DNA from: DASQHY01 sp035602605
GTDB taxonomy: Bacteria > Acidobacteriota > Terriglobia > Acidiferrales > UBA7541
Length of the DNA stretch: 64,000 nucleotides
Direction: 5' to 3'
NCBI GenBank assembly: GCA_035602605.1
Contig: DATNLZ010000014.1
Span: 3,983-67,982, forward strand
The notes below the pieces were generated by a model that did not search any database, was not told the origin of the DNA, and saw nothing but the letters and a program-made list of their open reading frames with translations. Each line of letters begins with the position of its first letter. Within the stretch, counting starts at the first letter, position 1. The translations under genes and the position numbers were made by a program. Shown in pieces: positions 59,882 through 64,000 of the stretch.

Positions 59882-61405
59882 ATGGCCACAGCGGTTATAA
59901 CAACGAAGGCCAAGGAAAGGCGCAGCGGCCTCTCCTACTGGATGGATCGCGTCCTTAGGGAAACCGAGCGCGTCGCTACCCAATTTGATGTCGATTCTGT
60001 TCATGACCTGCGAGTAGCCCTCCGCCGTTGCCGTACGATGGCCGATGCGCTGGCTGAAATTGATCCCGACCCCTTTTGGAGGGCCCCTTCCTGGAAGGCC
60101 ATGAAACGCGCAGGACGCAAACTGTTTCGGCGCCTTGGCGATCTCCGCAACGTGCACGTGATGGTGGCGCTTGTGAAGGGCCTGGCTCCGGAAGCTGACC
60201 CAATTCGCGGCAGAATTCTAGAAACGCTCGCAGATGAGGAAGAGCGATGCCGTGTGACGGCCGCGAGTGCGCTCAGTGGCTTCGACGCCAGAAAATGGAA
60301 AAGTTGGCGCGGCACGCTTAGACAACGCGCCTCGCTGGTGCGTCCGGACGGACTGGTGGCCCAAGCGCTTGCGCTCGAACGACTCATCGATGCGCGAACC
60401 CTGCACGACCATGCCAGGCATCATCGCAGTGCGGCGGCGTTCCATGAATTGCGAGTGGGAATTAAACGATTTCGCTATGTTGTCGAAAACTTTCTTCCCC
60501 ATCGCCATGAAGACTGGGGCCAAGACTTAAAGCGTCTGCAAGATTTATTAGGGGATGTCCACGATCTCGATGAGCTATGGAAGTATGTGATGAAGTTACA
60601 GCCTCCGTTGAGTGCGGAGGAACGCTCACGATGGAGCCAGGCGATCAAAACAGCGCGCTCCGAAAAACTCGACGAATATCGCATGCGAATCGTCGAAAAG
60701 AATAAGAACGCGCCGATTTCGCTGTGGAATGTCTGGGCTCGCGGGCTTCCCCAGCAAGCGCGCGTCCAATCGGCAGCCCTTGCAAGGTTGCGTGCGACCG
60801 CGAGAGCGCTTGATCCGGACTTTCTTGAGTCCAGGCGTCTTGGCGAATTCGCACTGGAGCTTTTTGATGCGCTTCGCTCCGCAAATATTTCACCGGTGTT
60901 CAATTTTCCCGACTCTCGCCGGCTGTTTCGCGCGGCCGCTACCCTGCGAGGCGTGGGAAAAAACATGGGGCCGAAAGCGAACCACAAGGCTGCGAGAAAA
61001 ATTATTCGTAAATTGGTGCCACCCCCGGGGTGGACCGCAAATGAAATGACTCGCCTAGGCGCGATCGTGCGGTACCAGCGGGGCGCCGAGCCTTTAGAAA
61101 CTCGCGGGTATTTTGAGTCCATTGATCCAGCCGAGCGCGATCAAATCTTATGGCTTGCCGGGACACTGCGATTGGCCCTCGCGCTAGGCACGGGGGGGCC
61201 GGCAGAAATCTCGGTAGCCGGCGTAGAAAAGACCACGGAGACCGCGGCCATTGTGATTCGTGTACGCGGGTATGTCGAATCGCCGAAAAGTGCCGCGCGA
61301 CTCGTCGCCAGAAAGCATATGCTGGAGTCCATGGTGCGCCGCCCCATTCTGATTGAGCATGACACGCTGTCTGGGCTACGAAACGGGCTTACGGAGCAGA
61401 GTTAG
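59882..61405 (+). CDS. CHAD-domain protein fused to a degenerate Ppx/GppA HD-like domain
   Basis: A 507-residue protein. Residues 12-300 are the CHAD domain, with two half-repeats carrying HDLRVALRRCRT (about 41-52) and HELRVGIKRFRY. CHAD domains bind polyphosphate through basic residues. Residues 320-500 align by eye with the HD domain of the neighbouring Ppx protein: FRAAATLRGVGKNMG matches LEAAALLHDIGHLVS, and AIVRYQRGAEP matches SLVRYHNRKSEP. The catalytic HD pair is replaced by Arg356-Gly357, so it should be catalytically dead. It is the fifth gene in the cassette and probably organises or targets polyphosphate (inference). Confidence 0.85.
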   Translation: MATAVITTKAKERRSGLSYWMDRVLRETERVATQFDVDSVHDLRVALRRCRTMADALAEIDPDPFWRAPSWKAMKRAGRKLFRRLGDLRNVHVMVALVKGLAPEADPIRGRILETLADEEERCRVTAASALSGFDARKWKSWRGTLRQRASLVRPDGLVAQALALERLIDARTLHDHARHHRSAAAFHELRVGIKRFRYVVENFLPHRHEDWGQDLKRLQDLLGDVHDLDELWKYVMKLQPPLSAEERSRWSQAIKTARSEKLDEYRMRIVEKNKNAPISLWNVWARGLPQQARVQSAALARLRATARALDPDFLESRRLGEFALELFDALRSANISPVFNFPDSRRLFRAAATLRGVGKNMGPKANHKAARKIIRKLVPPPGWTANEMTRLGAIVRYQRGAEPLETRGYFESIDPAERDQILWLAGTLRLALALGTGGPAEISVAGVEKTTETAAIVIRVRGYVESPKSAARLVARKHMLESMVRRPILIEHDTLSGLRNGLTEQS

Positions 61406-61456
61406 CGGGGCACGCCGTGACCTGCCCAACCGCGATGTACTTATGAGGTGATCGGC

Positions 61457-62050
61457 ATGCCGTTACCCAAGAAGTTGCGAAACACGATGGGACAAATTGC
61501 GCCAAAGGCATACTTGCTGACGCTCATCCTGGCACTGATGCCGATGATGCTAGTGGCGTGGTTGCCTGCCCGAACTGCCCGCGCACAGTCAACCATGTCC
61601 CAACCGGGTGACTCTAGCACGACGAGCGAACTGACCGTTTTGCTGCGCGAGTTCTTGGATAAAGCCGGGCGAGGCGATCGGGTGATATTTGAAAGGTTTT
61701 TTGCTGACGATGTAATTTACACACGTTCGAGCGGCATCGTAACGAATAAGGCGGACATTCTGCGAGGAATGGAGAAGCAAAAATCCATAGAAGAAAGCAA
61801 CACTCGCTATTCTGCCGAAGACATCGTAATCCACGAATATGGTGATACCGCCGTTGTCGCATTCCGCCTGGTCGCTGAGACACAGCACCCGGGCGACAAA
61901 CCTGAACTGGTGACTTACCGCAACACGGGAACATTTCTTCGCCGCCAGGGAGTCTGGCAAGTTGTGGCGTGGCAGTCAACAAAAGCAGCGAGTTCAATCC
62001 AGAAGCGAATCGCTGAAAGCGCCAACGAGTCAGCTTCCGGCCGTCGCTAA
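61457..62050 (+). CDS. Exported NTF2-like (DUF4440) protein
   Basis: I chose the ATG at 61457 because GAGGTG lies 6 bases before it; a GTG at 61448 would start within that site. An N-terminal signal peptide (LLTLILALMPMMLVAWLPA) is followed by a cone-shaped NTF2/SnoaL-like domain of about 120 residues (FLDKAGRGDRVIFERFFADD, YGDTAVVAFRLVAE, RNTGTFLRRQGVWQVVAWQS). Such exported domains bind small ligands or act in unknown steps; no catalytic triad is evident. It ends the plus-strand cassette, 51 bases after the CHAD stop, and may simply be next to it. Confidence 0.8.
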   Translation: MPLPKKLRNTMGQIAPKAYLLTLILALMPMMLVAWLPARTARAQSTMSQPGDSSTTSELTVLLREFLDKAGRGDRVIFERFFADDVIYTRSSGIVTNKADILRGMEKQKSIEESNTRYSAEDIVIHEYGDTAVVAFRLVAETQHPGDKPELVTYRNTGTFLRRQGVWQVVAWQSTKAASSIQKRIAESANESASGRR

Positions 62051-62069
62051 CCCAACTTTCTCAGTTGGG
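62051..62069 (+). terminator. Small hairpin after the NTF2-like gene
   Basis: CCCAACT (62051-62057) pairs with AGTTGGG (62063-62069) with a 5-base loop, directly after the stop codon. No T run follows, so a terminator role is only possible. Confidence 0.35.
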
Positions 62070-62100
62070 CGCCTCTGAGCCTGTTAAGTGCCTTGGAATC

Positions 62101-63989
62101 AGTGGAGGCTATTAAAAGGTCTCCACCACAAATAGCCTCCTACCGGATGGTTGGTACCTCGATTTCGTAGCTCTGTTTTTGCCCGACCAGACGCGGTGGC
62201 GGCTGGCTCGGCAACTGCAGTTTCAGCTTCTCGATGAGCAATTTCGTGTCGAGAGAAGGCTGTGTGTAGCGCGGCAGAATCAACCATCGTTGATCAACCG
62301 TGGGAATCCAGACATCGATCATTTTGATTTCCGCCAACTTTTCCAACACCGCGGCCGGTGTCAACCCCGGGGCGTGCAGCAACAGACGCTGTTTTAGCGT
62401 CACTTGCAAGCAGTAAGCGAGAAAAGCGATCAGAATGTGCGCGTCGGCGCGATGCTCCAGTTGATGGCGGATCGGGCGGATGCAAAGTTCGCTTTTGAGC
62501 GATTTAAATACCGATTCGATCTGGGTCAACTGCACGTAGCGCGTCCACAGCACGCTGGGATCCCCGGCGGTAAGGTTGGAGCGCAGCAAGTAGTGTCCGT
62601 CGCGCCATTCCGCTTCTTGGAGCTTTTTCTGATCCACACGAAACTGGAACGTCTCCCGTGTCACTGGCTGGTCTTCCCCGGGCACTTGCAGGTGCACGAA
62701 AGGGAACGCGCGGCCCGCTGCCGATTTCGCGGCGCCCAAGCGCATCAACAACTGGTCGCGTGAGGGAAGATTTCGGCGCATGGCACGGAGTTTTTTGAGC
62801 AAGCGGGCCAGACGCTTGCGTCGCATGGCGGTCTCTTTGGCTCTTCTTCCTTCGCTCTTGGCCAACACATAGAGTTCGCTGTCCTGCTCAAACAGTTTTA
62901 CTTCCACCGACTCTCTGACCTTCTGCCAGGGTAGATCGAGCCACTTCTTTTCATACTGTTGGATCTTGCCTTTGGGCGTTCCCACCAGATAGAAAATCTC
63001 GCGTGCCGGGTCCCGCATCTCCTGCAATATCTCCTCGGTCGGAATGCCACGATCCATCACCCACATGCGTTTTGCTTTCCCATAGGTTTTCTCAATGTGG
63101 TCCAGAAAACCGCCGAGTGTGGTGCGACCACTGGTATTGCCGTCCATCACTTCGTAGGCCAACGGGAAACCATCGGTGGTGATCACCAGCGCAATCACCA
63201 ACTGCAAACAATCCGTCCGTCGATCGGAACTGTGACCGTACTTGGCTTTGGGGTTCTCTTCCATTGCACCTTCAAAGTACGTGCTGGTCAGATCGTAGAG
63301 CAGCACTTCGAATTCCGCCTTAAACAGATCGGCCCACTTCTGGCGCAGCCATAGAAAGAGATCTTGCTTGTGCTCCAGCACGCGATCCAGGCAGCGATAC
63401 AAGCGGTTTTTCTCCGCCACGGCGAAATCTGTCCCCAGCAGTGCATCCATGGCGGTGGTCAGATACCACTGGTGATGTACACGAAACTCGCTGCCCGGAT
63501 CCAGCAACTGGCTCACCACCAGTAGTTGCAATACTTTTTCCCAAGGAACTTCTTCCCGTGTTCCGGCAAGGCGCGCATCCCAAAACTCATCGAGGCCCAG
63601 TTGCTGCCACAACTGACATCCGAGCCAGCAGCTACCGAACAGGCGAGGGCGCCGCAGTTCGAGGCCGCTCAGTTTTACTTGCAGACTGTCGACCGCATCG
63701 GCGGGAATCTCGCGGTCGTCGGGAAACAAACTCAAGTTCGCATACTCTTGCTGTTGTTCATCAAACACCGACAACGACTTGCGCCAGGCCGCTTGTTGTT
63801 GATCGTTGATTTCGCCGAGGTAGAGAACCGTTCGCTGCACCGTTTTGTCAGAGGCGATGCGATGGTTTTCTACGATGCTGAAGTAGCGATGCTCTTTGCC
63901 GTCTTTTTTGCGATTGTTGCTGCGCAGAAACATGCTGACGGCAGATTGCCAGAAGTCCGGTGGCTAAGGGAAGACACTTGGTCTCCACT
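62101..63989 (-). mobile_element. IS1634-like insertion sequence, ends tentative
   Basis: The transposase gene lies between short terminal sequences that are inversely repeated: AGTGGAG at 62101-62107 and its complement CTCCACT at 63983-63989, with two further matches (positions 9 and 11) beyond. Both ends also carry GGTCTCCAC (62119-62127 and 63980-63988) in direct orientation. A target duplication could not be seen because the right end is 11 bases from the window edge. Ends should be taken as approximate. Confidence 0.45.
62140..63933 (-). CDS. IS1634/IS4-like transposase
   Basis: A 597-residue DDE transposase. The N-terminus is MFLRSNNRKKDGKEHRYFSI, typical of the IS1634 group. The presumed catalytic triad is the aspartates in LLYDLTSTYFEG and WVMDRGIPTEE and the glutamate in TQIESVFKSLKSEL, with the YREK-like region at IESVFKSLK. 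It appears intact with no frameshift, so the element may be active. It is the only mobile gene in the window and it closes the plus-strand cassette on the right. Base use looks similar to its neighbours. Confidence 0.88.
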   Translation of the reverse strand: MFLRSNNRKKDGKEHRYFSIVENHRIASDKTVQRTVLYLGEINDQQQAAWRKSLSVFDEQQQEYANLSLFPDDREIPADAVDSLQVKLSGLELRRPRLFGSCWLGCQLWQQLGLDEFWDARLAGTREEVPWEKVLQLLVVSQLLDPGSEFRVHHQWYLTTAMDALLGTDFAVAEKNRLYRCLDRVLEHKQDLFLWLRQKWADLFKAEFEVLLYDLTSTYFEGAMEENPKAKYGHSSDRRTDCLQLVIALVITTDGFPLAYEVMDGNTSGRTTLGGFLDHIEKTYGKAKRMWVMDRGIPTEEILQEMRDPAREIFYLVGTPKGKIQQYEKKWLDLPWQKVRESVEVKLFEQDSELYVLAKSEGRRAKETAMRRKRLARLLKKLRAMRRNLPSRDQLLMRLGAAKSAAGRAFPFVHLQVPGEDQPVTRETFQFRVDQKKLQEAEWRDGHYLLRSNLTAGDPSVLWTRYVQLTQIESVFKSLKSELCIRPIRHQLEHRADAHILIAFLAYCLQVTLKQRLLLHAPGLTPAAVLEKLAEIKMIDVWIPTVDQRWLILPRYTQPSLDTKLLIEKLKLQLPSQPPPRLVGQKQSYEIEVPTIR

Positions 63990-64000
63990 CAACCGTTTTT

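Noticed and set aside
60475..61122. Open frame antisense to the CHAD gene
   Set aside because: Overlaps a well-supported gene and lacks any family features.

Overview
The window looks like a chromosomal segment of an Acidobacteriota (Terriglobia/Koribacter-like) bacterium. This is inferred from the combination of a DUF507 gene pair, two very large Oar-like TonB-dependent receptors with an N-terminal carboxypeptidase-regulatory-like domain, exported TldD/TldE paralogues, a complete Gram-negative LPS inner-core operon, BamD and MCE/Mla genes, and moderately GC-rich coding DNA. No database search was possible, so the taxonomy is an inference. Almost all genes are core housekeeping or envelope genes; the only mobile element is one insertion sequence at the right edge.

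Layout. 1-0.9 kb: tRNA-Val and two DUF507 genes. 0.9-9.3 kb: exported proteins on the minus strand (TPR-thioredoxin, PEGA protein, TonB receptor, DUF4097 beta-solenoid). 9.4-19.8 kb: minus-strand metabolic and repair genes (larE, a POTRA protein, glmS, purS, a deaminase, an S1/P1-like nuclease, an APC permease, a PcrA-type helicase). 20.8-28.0 kb: plus-strand LPS operon waaA-lpxK-waaF-gmhB-hldE1-hldE2-waaC-methyltransferase, in which every junction overlaps by 4 to 8 bases. 28.1-36.5 kb: minus-strand run valS, PNPOx-like, nadC, birA, coaX, hypothetical, rlmD. 36.8-48.5 kb: minus-strand receiver protein, bamD, rpe, PASTA protein, tldE-like/tldD, fmt, def, aroC. 48.8-51.6 kb: plus-strand mlaE-mlaF-mlaD lipid transporter. 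51.7-55.6 kb: second TonB receptor. 55.9-62.0 kb: plus-strand cassette of two thymidylate-kinase-like P-loop proteins, Ppx/GppA-HD, SixA-like phosphatase, a CHAD protein and an NTF2-like protein. 62.1-64 kb: IS1634-like element.

How the genes work together. The LPS operon would make ADP-heptose and build the Kdo-heptose core. BamD, the POTRA protein, the Mla-type transporter and the TonB receptors serve the outer membrane. nadC, birA and coaX form a cofactor cluster.

The most interesting locus is the 55.9-62 kb cassette, which points to inorganic polyphosphate metabolism. Its CHAD protein ends in what reads as a catalytically dead copy of the HD domain of its Ppx/GppA neighbour. It also carries a tandem pair of divergent thymidylate-kinase-like proteins, one with an altered Walker A lysine.
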